From: Arenicellales bacterium
Lineage (GTDB): Bacteria > Pseudomonadota > Gammaproteobacteria > Arenicellales > JAHEKD01
Direction: 5' to 3'
Length of the DNA: 64,000 bases
Assembly: GCA_028284225.1 (NCBI GenBank)
Contig: JANQSD010000008.1
Coordinates: forward strand, 1-64,000
Under the pieces are notes generated by a model. That model worked only from the letters and a program-made list of their open reading frames with translations. It did not search any database and had not been told where the DNA came from. Shown here one piece after another: positions 42,044 to 50,848 of this stretch. Position 1 is the stretch's first letter. Each line of letters opens with the position of its first letter. The position numbers were made by a program, and so were the translations under genes.

Positions 42044-42517
42044 ATGCTGGAAATTGAGCGCAAATTCTTAGTAAAAAATAATTCCTGGAAACAGCACATT
42101 AAGTCCAGTGAACCGATTATTCAGGGTTATCTGGCTTCCTCGTCGACCAATGGCATCACTGTGAGAATAAGAGTAACAGGGCAACATGGTTATTTAACCT
42201 TCAAGGGTCCTAGAGTGGGTATCTCAAGAACTGAATACGAATATCAAGTACCTATTAATGACGCCAAATCGATTTTACTTGAATCACAAGCACCAACTGT
42301 AAAAAAAGTCAGACATATTGTCGAACATGACGGCGATGAATGGGAGATTGATGTCTATAAAGGCAATAATAAAGGTTTGACTACCGCCGAAATCGAGTTG
42401 AAATCCGAGGAACAGGAATTCAAACTTCCCAAATGGATTAAAGAAGAAGTCACCGGAGAATATAAATATCGTAATTCCCGATTGGCACTTAACCCGTATA
42501 CAACCTGGGATAAATAA
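42044..42517 (+). CDS. CYTH-domain protein (inorganic triphosphatase/ThTPase-like)
   Basis: A 157-aa single-domain CYTH protein with the signature EIERKFLV at residues 3-10. Alternating basic and acidic strand motifs follow (TVRIRVTGQ, YLTFKGPR, EWEIDVYKG, AEIELKSEE) that line the triphosphate tunnel. Short bacterial members of this length are usually tripolyphosphatases with Mg2+. It overlaps the sulfurtransferase gene by 1 bp. Confidence 0.88.
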   Translation: MLEIERKFLVKNNSWKQHIKSSEPIIQGYLASSSTNGITVRIRVTGQHGYLTFKGPRVGISRTEYEYQVPINDAKSILLESQAPTVKKVRHIVEHDGDEWEIDVYKGNNKGLTTAEIELKSEEQEFKLPKWIKEEVTGEYKYRNSRLALNPYTTWDK

Positions 42518-43332
42518 TGAACGAGCACCTTCTTATTGAAGCGACTGAACTTGACGAGTTTCTGAGAACGTCAACTCATCCACTGCTGGTTGATGTGACT
42601 ACAGTTGAATCCTATGTCAAGCATCATATACCTGGCGCAATCTTTTTTGACTATAAGCTCCTTGTCAGCGGCATTGCGCCCTCCCCTGGAACTTTGCCTG
42701 AGATTGCCAATCTTGCCCAGTCACTGGCTGCTGCGGGAATAAACAAACAAAAGACGATCATTGCTTATGATGATGAAGGTGGCGGCAAAGCATCACGATT
42801 ACTCTGGACACTGGATATTCTGGGATTTGAAAAAATCTTTTTGATTAATGGTGGTTTACATGCCTGGGCACAGGCCGGATTAGGTTTGGAATCAAATCCT
42901 AACGCAGCACAAGCAACTGAAGTAGAGCTACTGCAATATGACCTGAATAAAGTTGCCGACAAAGACTTTATTCTGAATAATCTTGAAAGCAATGAGATTG
43001 TAATCTGGGATGCTCGCAGCAGTGAAGAATACAGTGGCTTAAAACCAAGAGCCGCACGAAATGGTCACATACCCGGTGCAGTCAATCTGAACTGGCTGGA
43101 TACAATAGATAGGCAAAACGGGTTACGTTATTTACCCAAGACGGAATTAGTTAACTTGCTTAACAGCAAAGGCATTACAGCTGATAAAACCATCATTACA
43201 CATTGTCAAACTCATCACCGTTCTGCACACAGTGCTATATTGTTAAAATACTTAGGCTATGAAAAGGTAAAAGCCTATCCAGGCTCTTGGTCAGAATGGG
43301 GAAATGCCGACGATACACCGATAGAACAATAA
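42517..43332 (+). CDS. sseA: Two-domain rhodanese (thiosulfate/3-mercaptopyruvate sulfurtransferase)
   Basis: A 271-aa protein with two rhodanese domains. The first (residues ~5-120) is inactive, with Asp-Asp-Glu in place of the Cys (IIAYDDEGGGKASR). The second has the catalytic Cys in THCQTHHRSAH near residue 229, and the link motif IWDARSSEEYSG. The CQTHHRS loop is nearer to thiosulfate-type rhodaneses than to the CGSGVT loop of mercaptopyruvate enzymes, so thiosulfate sulfurtransferase is preferred. Gene symbol is by fold only. Confidence 0.82.
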   Translation: MNEHLLIEATELDEFLRTSTHPLLVDVTTVESYVKHHIPGAIFFDYKLLVSGIAPSPGTLPEIANLAQSLAAAGINKQKTIIAYDDEGGGKASRLLWTLDILGFEKIFLINGGLHAWAQAGLGLESNPNAAQATEVELLQYDLNKVADKDFILNNLESNEIVIWDARSSEEYSGLKPRAARNGHIPGAVNLNWLDTIDRQNGLRYLPKTELVNLLNSKGITADKTIITHCQTHHRSAHSAILLKYLGYEKVKAYPGSWSEWGNADDTPIEQ

Positions 43333-43357
43333 TTCTAACTCTAATCTGGGAGTCGAT

Positions 43358-44524
43358 ATGAAAATAGTTCATATCGATATGGATGCTTTCTATGCTTCAG
43401 TTGAGGAACTGGACAACCCTGAAATAAAAGACAAACCTGTAATTGTTGGCGGACCAACTCAAATGCGAGGGGTTGTTTCGGCAGCAAATTATCATGCACG
43501 CGAGTTTGGTGTGCGAAGTGCTATGCCAATGGCAACGGCGACACGTCTTTGCCCGCAGGCCGTCATCATAACGCCCAGGCATAAGCGCTATATTGAGATT
43601 TCAAGGAAAATCAGAGCTATCTTTTTTCGCTACACCCCATTGGTCCAGCCCCTCTCATTGGATGAAGCATTTTTGGATTTAAATGACAGCGTTAAATTAT
43701 TTGGTCCGGTTGTTGATGTAGCGCGCCAGATCAAATCAGACATTTATAATGAGCTAAAATTGACAGCATCAGTTGGCATCGCGCCGAACAAATTCTTAGC
43801 CAAATTAGCCAGTGACGCTGATAAACCTGATGGTTTTGTCATCGTAGAGAAATCAGCAGTTCGGCAGTTTCTTGACCCTATGCCAATTACACAGCTTTGG
43901 GGAGTCGGAAAATCCAGTGCCAAAAAGCTTAAGCGCAACGCTATTTTTACTGTTGCACATCTGCGCGAAAAAAGTCTTGAACAACTGCAAGCTATGTTTG
44001 GTGAATTACAGGCTCAACATTTATGGAACTTGGCCAGAGGCATAGACAACAGGCAAATAGTCATTCATTCCCAGGCTAAATCTATCTCAAGGGAAACCAC
44101 TTTCCCGAATGACCTTACCGATCTGACCAAATTAAAAAGCTATTTTGTGATATTGACAGAAGATGTCTGTGAACAAATGCGATCTGAGTTTTTGATGGCC
44201 AAAACAATACAGATTAAATTTCGCCGTAACGATTTTAAAACCTTCACACGTTCATTGTCATTACCACAATATACTGATTCGACAAAAGCGGTCTTAGAAG
44301 CTGTGAATAACTTAATTGACAACCATATCAGTGATAGTGTGTTACCTCTGAGATTGATTGGAGTGGGTTTGAGTAATTTCGAAAATAAACTAACAACACA
44401 AAACGACTTATTCGAAAGTGCTCATAATCCGATAGATACCTTGTCAGATAAGATCAATCAAAAATTCGGAAGTTTTGCGCTTTATAGGGCCAAGGGGATT
44501 ATGAAAAAAGACAAATCGAATTGA
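43358..44524 (+). CDS. dinB: DNA polymerase IV
   Basis: A 388-aa Y-family translesion polymerase. The N-terminal metal motif is MKIVHIDMDAFYASVEE, the second carboxylates are in PLSLDEAFLDL near 100, and a helix-hairpin-helix and little-finger domain follow (QLWGVGKSSAKKLKRNAIFT, SISRETTFPNDLTD). The C-terminal end (ENKLTTQNDLFES) looks like a beta-clamp-binding tail. An SOS box is not evident just upstream. Confidence 0.95.
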   Translation: MKIVHIDMDAFYASVEELDNPEIKDKPVIVGGPTQMRGVVSAANYHAREFGVRSAMPMATATRLCPQAVIITPRHKRYIEISRKIRAIFFRYTPLVQPLSLDEAFLDLNDSVKLFGPVVDVARQIKSDIYNELKLTASVGIAPNKFLAKLASDADKPDGFVIVEKSAVRQFLDPMPITQLWGVGKSSAKKLKRNAIFTVAHLREKSLEQLQAMFGELQAQHLWNLARGIDNRQIVIHSQAKSISRETTFPNDLTDLTKLKSYFVILTEDVCEQMRSEFLMAKTIQIKFRRNDFKTFTRSLSLPQYTDSTKAVLEAVNNLIDNHISDSVLPLRLIGVGLSNFENKLTTQNDLFESAHNPIDTLSDKINQKFGSFALYRAKGIMKKDKSN

Positions 44525-44568
44525 ACAGCCACTATAATTGGTAGCATGATTAATACAAACTATAAATT

Positions 44569-44772
44569 ATGATTAAGAAAGCTGAAAAATCTGCCGAACT
44601 ATGGAAACAGCAACTGACTGACGAACAGTTTTATATCACCCGGCAAAAAGGCACTGAGCGCCCTTTTAGCGGAAAATTTAATAACCATTTCGACAACGGC
44701 CCTCAACCCACTAGGTTAAGATATGGCGTTAATTCCGCATCACTGAATTTCGAACCTAAGCAAGAAAATTAA
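44569..44772 (+). pseudogene. msrB: Internally deleted methionine sulfoxide reductase B
   Basis: 67 codons. The first part WKQQLTDEQFYITRQKGTER then PFSGKFN is the MsrB N-terminus. The second part HFDNGPQPTRLRYGVNSASL is the MsrB C-terminus, which normally reads H-V-F-x-D-G-P-x-P-T-G-x-R-Y-C-x-N-S-A-S-L. The ~70 residues between, with the zinc Cys pairs, are gone, and the catalytic Cys is Gly. The frame stays open, so a peptide could be made, but it cannot be an active reductase. Confidence 0.85.
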
Positions 44773-44790
44773 AACTAGCTCTTACGACAT

Positions 44791-46080
44791 ATGTTCAAAT
44801 TATTGATGTCGTTACGGTTTGGTCCGTATTTTTTAACGCAGTTTTTAGGCGCATTTAATGATAATCTTTATAAAAATGCCTTAATTATTTTAATCACCTA
44901 TACACTCGCGGCAAAAGCCGGCCTTAATACTGACACCATGGTCAACCTCAGTGCCGGATTGTTCATACTTCCCTATTTTTTGTTTTCGGCATTTGCGGGT
45001 CAGTTAGCGGATAAAATGGAAAAATCCCGATATATCAGAATCATCAAGCTGGCTGAAATCATCTTTATGTGTGTGGGAGCGGTTGCCTTTCTTACCGGCA
45101 ATCTCTACCTATTGCTATTTATATTATTTTGCATGGGCGCCCAATCCAGTTTCTTTGGGCCGGTTAAATACGGCATACTGCCCCAACATCTAAGCAAGCA
45201 AGAGCTGGTTAATGGAAATGGCCTTGTGGAAATGGGAACGTTTCTGGCGATTTTGTTAGGCACCATCGCAGGCGGGTTGATGATAGGCTTTGATGATGGT
45301 GCATTATGGGTATCCATTGCCGTTATATTTTTTGCACTACTGGGCTGGTTGATCAGCACAAAAATTCCCCTCGCCCCTGCTGTTGACCCTAACCTTAAAC
45401 TCAACTATAACTTGTTGGCCGAATCATTCAAGATCATCAAACACATCTACAGTTACCGATACATTTTCGGCGCTATATTGGGCATTTCCTGGTTTTGGTT
45501 TTATGGTGCAGTGATCCTGGCTCAATTCCCTGCCTATACCAAGAATTATTTATCCTCAAATGAAGAAGTGGTGACACTACTGCTGGCTATATTCTCGCTG
45601 GGTATCGGATTAGGGTCGATTTTCTGTGGCTATTATTCTAAGCATACAATTAAGCGCAGCTTGACATTGTTACCACTGGGCGCGTTGGGCCTGACAATAT
45701 TCGGATTCATCGTTGCCTGGCTTGAGCCTACAGTGATTGAGAATACACTCATGGATTTCAGTCAATTCATCACTTACAAGAAAAATTTATTAATAGTAGC
45801 AGCATTGGGTGCACTATCATTTTGTGGTGGGCTTTATATCGTACCGTTGTATACTTTCATTCAGCACTATGCGCCAGAGAATTTTCGCTCACGGGTTATT
45901 GCAGGCAATAATATTTTGAATGCATTGTTTATGGTCATTGCAGCTGTATTCGCTATTGTGTTCTTAATTTCAGGGCGAACCATACTCGAACTATTTGCCT
46001 GCCTGGCGCTAATGAACATTGCAGTTTTTATTTTCAGCACCATTTTTGTATTGAAATTTAAATCACAGAAAACGGTTTAG
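44791..46080 (+). CDS. MFS transporter, LplT/Aas-N-terminal-like
   Basis: A 429-aa major facilitator with 12 predicted membrane segments. The start RFGPYFLTQFLGAFNDNLYK, the loop AGQLADKMEKSRYIRIIKLA and SSFFGPVKYGILPQHLSKQE are the wording of the family that includes the lysophospholipid flippase LplT and the transporter part of fused Aas-type proteins. The acyltransferase part of such fusions is absent. Lysophospholipid transport is the best guess. Confidence 0.75.
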   Translation: MFKLLMSLRFGPYFLTQFLGAFNDNLYKNALIILITYTLAAKAGLNTDTMVNLSAGLFILPYFLFSAFAGQLADKMEKSRYIRIIKLAEIIFMCVGAVAFLTGNLYLLLFILFCMGAQSSFFGPVKYGILPQHLSKQELVNGNGLVEMGTFLAILLGTIAGGLMIGFDDGALWVSIAVIFFALLGWLISTKIPLAPAVDPNLKLNYNLLAESFKIIKHIYSYRYIFGAILGISWFWFYGAVILAQFPAYTKNYLSSNEEVVTLLLAIFSLGIGLGSIFCGYYSKHTIKRSLTLLPLGALGLTIFGFIVAWLEPTVIENTLMDFSQFITYKKNLLIVAALGALSFCGGLYIVPLYTFIQHYAPENFRSRVIAGNNILNALFMVIAAVFAIVFLISGRTILELFACLALMNIAVFIFSTIFVLKFKSQKTV

Positions 46081-46086
46081 ACATTA

Positions 46087-48552
46087 ATGATCAGAATATT
46101 CAACAAAATACTGGTTTTAGTCATTCAGACATTGCTTGTCTATAATCTTTTTTATGCAAATATAACCCTTGCCCAGGAGCAACAGCCTACAGCAGGAAAC
46201 TTATTGCTTGAGGCAACCAAAGAACAATATAAGCTTGATAATGAAATCCGGGCGGATAGCTGGAGCAAAGTCCAGGAACAATGGGCAACGACTCTGGCGG
46301 AAATCGAACAATTTATTAATAGTGATTCACGTCATAGCCAGGACGATATTAACCATTCACTTGATGACATTGACCGATTAATTGATCAGGCCAGGGATTC
46401 AATTAAGGCGGCCAAAGATTCACTGCGCACGAATAATTTGCTACTGGAAGGACTCGGTAAAACACCGATTTCCGGTCAAGAGCCGGAAAATTTAACAGTA
46501 ACCCGCAATCAATTGAGCCATATTAAATCGTTTTATGAGAATCAGATTGAAAAATTAAACCAATTAGTGATCAATGCTGAGAATCTTAAAATCGCTCTTT
46601 CTCAACTTAGGCGGACTGAGTTTACTGAAATAATGAAAACCAGGGTTGCATTGCCCTTTCTACCTTCGACCATTGCTACCGCAATTAAAACCATTACAAG
46701 CCGTACAGCTGGCTTTGTACTCTCCTCAAGACAGTGGGCGAAAGAACATTCGCGCTCAACTGAGCTTTGGACCACCCGAATCTCTATTCTTGTCGCAGTA
46801 GTACTGGCCTATTTTTTAGGTAAATTGATTAGCCGCCGATTTGGCCGCAACCCAGAGATTGAACATCCTTCACAATCAAGAAAATTATCGGCGGCCATCG
46901 CAGAAGGAGTAGCCACTGGCATTATTCCGATCACAATTATCTGTATTCTCTATGCGTTGTTGAATTCTGTTTATTCAATCGACTCGGAAAAGTTCCATAA
47001 CGTGGTCAACACCATTTTGATCCATTTACTGATACTGTCAGTCGCAGTGACTCTTTGTATTGCAATATTATCGCCTAAATATCCAATCTGGAGATTAACC
47101 TCGCTCAGCGCCAGAACCTCATCCAGAGTTGGTAAGGGGCTAATCTTTCTTATATTCGTCGTGATTTTGGACAGTTTATTCTTCCGTTTCTTGAATATTG
47201 TACCTGAGACGGCGCTCAATTTTGATGAAACCGAAAGCCGAACTACATCGTTTGTCAGCACCATATTCAATATCCTAAAGGCTTCGGCACTTGTTTATAT
47301 TTGCCGCCCATCAGTGTGGCAAAATGACAACCAGGTTAGAATCGAAGAAGAACAAACAGCAATGGATACTATTTGGTCGGTCATCCGAATAGTAATTATT
47401 TTGCTTGCCATGGGCAGTATTATTGCCTCGCTGATGGGACATGTTTATCTAGGGCAATACATTACTTTTGGCATATTTATTACCATTATATTACTCGGAG
47501 TAGGGTTTTTAATTCGAGAAGCCGCGCATGAATTGATTGGTTTTATTGTAAAACAGAAATGGCTGCGTCAGACCTTTGGCTTTAGGATAGTGACGTTGCA
47601 AAGCATTAAATTTTGGGCTGAGTTTATTATCGATCCAATCATTTTCGGCGCCGCCTTTCTCGTCATTATGCCTTTCTGGGGCGTTCCGGTTGAGAAATTA
47701 CTGCAAATTGTCAAAACCGCATTTGAAGGCTTTAATATTGGTGAGCTGCGAATTTCACTGAAAGGCATTTTGCTCTCGATTGTCGTATTTTTTATTTTAA
47801 TGCGATTGACGAAGTTCATTCAGAAATTCATAAAACAAAATCTTTTCCCAAAATCCTCGCAAACACGAGCTCAACAACACAACACACTGACCATTATTAA
47901 TTACCTGGGTGTCATTATTGCGCTAAGTGCAGCCGTAGCGGCGCTGGGGATTGATTTTCAAACCATAGCGGTTATCTTGGGTGCCTTATCGGTAGGTATT
48001 GGTTTTGGTCTGCGTAACGTTGTCAGTAACTTTGTTTCCGGATTGCTGTTATTAGTCGAAAAACCAATCAAGGTCGGTGACTGGATACAAATCGGTCAAC
48101 ATGAGGGTTTTGTCAAGGATTTAAAATTTAGGTCAACCGAACTGGAAACGTTCCAACAAGCCTCGGTCATCATTCCAAACGCCGATTTGATTTCGCAACC
48201 GGTGGTTAATATGACCTTTGCCGATGAAAAAGGACGTATAGAAGTTCCTGTTTCGGTGGCTTACCACAGTGACCCCAGGCAAGTGCATGATTTACTCATC
48301 GACATTGCCAAGCAACATCCACAAACGCTCGATGACCCCGAACCGTTTGTCGTGTTCATGAATTTTGGTGAAAGTTCATTAGACTTTGAATTGCGAGCAT
48401 TCACCAATGAGGTTATCAGCAAAGTCATCATCGCAAGTGACATACGCTTCGAAATCGAAAAAACATTAAATGAAAAAGGTATCGAAATTCCGTTCCCGCA
48501 ACGAGTCGTACATTTCAAAGACGAGGCCAAAGAAACCAAACAATCCGATTAA
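46087..48552 (+). CDS. Large MscS/MscK-type mechanosensitive channel
   Basis: An 821-aa protein with signal peptide (ILVLVIQTLLVYNLFYANIT), a periplasmic helical domain (~30-220), and many membrane segments. The MscS core lies near residues 625-700: GALSVGIGFGLRNVVSNFVS (pore helix), then KPIKVGDWIQIGQHEGFVKD and SVIIPNADLISQPVVN. A cytoplasmic cage domain ends the protein. It opens on membrane tension to release solutes. It lies 6 bp after the MFS gene, so the two may be co-transcribed. Confidence 0.9.
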   Translation: MIRIFNKILVLVIQTLLVYNLFYANITLAQEQQPTAGNLLLEATKEQYKLDNEIRADSWSKVQEQWATTLAEIEQFINSDSRHSQDDINHSLDDIDRLIDQARDSIKAAKDSLRTNNLLLEGLGKTPISGQEPENLTVTRNQLSHIKSFYENQIEKLNQLVINAENLKIALSQLRRTEFTEIMKTRVALPFLPSTIATAIKTITSRTAGFVLSSRQWAKEHSRSTELWTTRISILVAVVLAYFLGKLISRRFGRNPEIEHPSQSRKLSAAIAEGVATGIIPITIICILYALLNSVYSIDSEKFHNVVNTILIHLLILSVAVTLCIAILSPKYPIWRLTSLSARTSSRVGKGLIFLIFVVILDSLFFRFLNIVPETALNFDETESRTTSFVSTIFNILKASALVYICRPSVWQNDNQVRIEEEQTAMDTIWSVIRIVIILLAMGSIIASLMGHVYLGQYITFGIFITIILLGVGFLIREAAHELIGFIVKQKWLRQTFGFRIVTLQSIKFWAEFIIDPIIFGAAFLVIMPFWGVPVEKLLQIVKTAFEGFNIGELRISLKGILLSIVVFFILMRLTKFIQKFIKQNLFPKSSQTRAQQHNTLTIINYLGVIIALSAAVAALGIDFQTIAVILGALSVGIGFGLRNVVSNFVSGLLLLVEKPIKVGDWIQIGQHEGFVKDLKFRSTELETFQQASVIIPNADLISQPVVNMTFADEKGRIEVPVSVAYHSDPRQVHDLLIDIAKQHPQTLDDPEPFVVFMNFGESSLDFELRAFTNEVISKVIIASDIRFEIEKTLNEKGIEIPFPQRVVHFKDEAKETKQSD

Positions 48553-48659
48553 TATTTATGAACCGAGGGTCGAGTATGCACTCAACAGCAGCAATACAAT
48601 TGAGGTTGTATAACAATGTTAATTCACATCTACCTCATTGCTATGCTGAGGCAGCTTAA

Positions 48660-49556
48660 TCAGTTTAAGCTGGGAATCCCCCGCAGTCTCTCCTTTGCGA
48701 AGTCAATAAAGGCCCTGATTTTGGCAGGTGCACGGCGTCCTTCGACATGCACCAGATGAATCGGCAACGGATTAGGCTCAAACGCCTCTAATACCGATTG
48801 CAATGCTCCGGTTTCCAGGTCTGGACCGACTTGATATGACAGAACTCGGCACAAACCCCAATCCTGCTTTGCAACTGAAATTGCTGTCGCAATGCTACTG
48901 ACGCTGAGTCTAGGTTTAACCCGAACCACATTATGCATGTCGGGGCCAAAACGCCAATCCGAAACCGGACTGACCGGGGCGGCAGAGACTATTTGATGGG
49001 ATGTAATATCTGCCGGAGCCTGAGGATAGCCATTTTTTTCAAAATAGCCCGGTGATCCGCAAATGATGCGGCGAACTTGTCCGACACGCACTGCCGATAG
49101 CCCGGATGAGGGCAATTCGCCTATACGCACGGCAAGATCGAAACCCTCTTCGACCATATTCACAATACGGTCAACCATCAGCACATCAGCACTTACACCT
49201 TGGTGGGCATCCAGAAAGTCCGTCAGGATCGGTGCGACATAGATGCGGCCAAATTCATTTGGACAAGTAATACGTAATCGCCCAACCGGATTGGTTGCTG
49301 CCCCTGCAGCGGCATCATCGGCGGATTGCAACTGTGCAAGAAGATGACGCGCATCCTCCAGGTAGGCCAGGCCTACATCTGTCAGACGCACACGCCGAGT
49401 GGTACGGGTAAAAAGACGCACGCCCAGCCGTGCCTCAAGCGCGTTCACACCGCGGGTTACGGATGGTGCACTTAGGCCGGTCTTGCGAGCACCACCGGCA
49501 AAGCTTTCGGCCTCGGCAACGGCGATAAAAACCTCAAGGCTGCGGAAACGTTCCAT
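48660..49556 (-). CDS. LysR-family transcriptional regulator
   Basis: A 298-aa LysR regulator. The N-terminal winged helix reads FIAVAEAESFAGGARKTGLS then TRGVNALEARLGVRLFTRTT. A two-lobed effector domain follows from residue ~90. It resembles the CrgA/AaeR subgroup (ARHLLAQLQSADDAA). It is divergent from the DUF1348-GST-flavoreductase genes, which it probably controls. Codon use is richer in G+C than the zinc genes. Confidence 0.9.
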   Translation of the reverse strand: MERFRSLEVFIAVAEAESFAGGARKTGLSAPSVTRGVNALEARLGVRLFTRTTRRVRLTDVGLAYLEDARHLLAQLQSADDAAAGAATNPVGRLRITCPNEFGRIYVAPILTDFLDAHQGVSADVLMVDRIVNMVEEGFDLAVRIGELPSSGLSAVRVGQVRRIICGSPGYFEKNGYPQAPADITSHQIVSAAPVSPVSDWRFGPDMHNVVRVKPRLSVSSIATAISVAKQDWGLCRVLSYQVGPDLETGALQSVLEAFEPNPLPIHLVHVEGRRAPAKIRAFIDFAKERLRGIPSLN

Positions 49557-49694
49557 AATCTTGACTCTTTTAATTTATATCATTTGGCAAAATAATAACT
49601 TTCATATTTTGCGTATTCATTTTCTATACAAAACAATATATCTTTACATCAATTGAAATGCAAAGACACTTTATCCACCTTAAGAAGGAGAACC

Positions 49695-50171
49695 ATGATC
49701 GACATACAACTACGCTTGCCTGTTCCGCCATTTGACAGAAACACTGCCATCGAGAAAGTACGCCTAGCTGAAGATGGCTGGAACAGCCGCAATCCTGCCA
49801 AGGTTGCACTGGCCTATACGCCGGATACAAACTGGCGCAACCGCGCCGAGTTTCCACAAGGTCGCGCGCAAGTCGAAGCATTTTTGACCCGCAAATGGAA
49901 CAAGGAGCTAGATTATCGCCTGATTAAGGAACTGTGGGCCTATACCTATAACCGTATTGCCGTGCGCTACGCCTATGAGTATCACGATGATAGTGGTAAC
50001 TGGTTTCGTGCTTATGGTAATGAGAACTGGGAATTCGAGGAGAACGGCTATATGACCAATCGTCATGCCTCAATCAACGAAAAACCCATCAGCAAAGAGG
50101 AACGCAAATTCCACTGGCCATTGGGGCCTCGTCCCGAGGCTCACCCCGGCCTCAGTGACCTTGGTCTTTAA
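49695..50171 (+). CDS. DUF1348 (NTF2-like) protein
   Basis: A 158-aa protein of the SnoaL/NTF2-like DUF1348 family: [20 protein letters not shown], then [20 protein letters not shown] and a C-terminal [20 protein letters not shown]. The start ATG at 49695 follows AAGGAGAACC, a strong ribosome site; the frame's longer opening at 49653 has none. Function unknown. First gene of a three-gene unit with GST and flavoreductase. Confidence 0.85.
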   Translation: MIDIQLRLPVPPFDRNTAIEKVRLAEDGWNSRNPAKVALAYTPDTNWRNRAEFPQGRAQVEAFLTRKWNKELDYRLIKELWAYTYNRIAVRYAYEYHDDSGNWFRAYGNENWEFEENGYMTNRHASINEKPISKEERKFHWPLGPRPEAHPGLSDLGL

Positions 50172-50190
50172 CTATAAAAAGGAAATTTCA

Positions 50191-50814
50191 ATGACACCCA
50201 TCAAACTTTACCACCATCCAAAATCCGGCCATTGCCACCGTGTCGAGCTAATGCTTTCCCTGCTGGACTTACCCTATGAAACCGTTGATTTAGATATGGC
50301 TAATGGTGCACATAAAGCACCTGAATTTCTGAAGATCAGCCCCTTTGGTCTGGTACCTGCCATCGATGACGATGGTTACACCCTGGCCGATTCAAGTGCT
50401 ATCCTGGTCTACCTCGTCTTGACTTATGCCAAGGAACTGGACTGGATACCTAAAGCACCTAAAACTGCCGCCGAAGTGCAGCGTTGGCTGACAGTTGCCG
50501 CTGATAACATCTATTCCGGCCCCTGTGCAGCCCGCCTGGTCAAGGTTTTTGGTGCCCAGCTTGACCACAGCGCTGCCGTCGCCAAGTCGCATGCTTTATT
50601 CAAAATCATAGACGCCCATCTGCAGGATCGAAACTGGCTGACAGCCGACTTAATCACAATTGCTGATGTTGCCTGCTACAGCTATATTGCCCATGCTCCC
50701 GAAGGCGGTGTTGATTTGGCCCCCTATGCGAACATCCGGTCCTGGTTGACTCGTATCGAGGCACAGCCGAAGTTTATTGGCATGGAAACTTCACCCATCC
50801 CGGAGTTGGCTTAG
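50191..50814 (+). CDS. Glutathione S-transferase family protein
   Basis: A 207-aa GST. The N-terminal thioredoxin-like half has IKLYHHPKSGHCHRVELMLS and the cis-Pro glutathione motif FGLVPAIDDDGYTLADSSAI. The all-helical C-terminal half contains LITIADVACYSYIAHAPEGG. I chose the ATG at 50191, which follows AAAAAGGAAATTTCA; the frame that opens at 50065 lies inside the DUF1348 gene. Likely detoxification of an electrophile along with its neighbours. Confidence 0.9.
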   Translation: MTPIKLYHHPKSGHCHRVELMLSLLDLPYETVDLDMANGAHKAPEFLKISPFGLVPAIDDDGYTLADSSAILVYLVLTYAKELDWIPKAPKTAAEVQRWLTVAADNIYSGPCAARLVKVFGAQLDHSAAVAKSHALFKIIDAHLQDRNWLTADLITIADVACYSYIAHAPEGGVDLAPYANIRSWLTRIEAQPKFIGMETSPIPELA

Positions 50815-50848
50815 GTTACTGGGTCGGCACACTCTGGAGATACATAAC

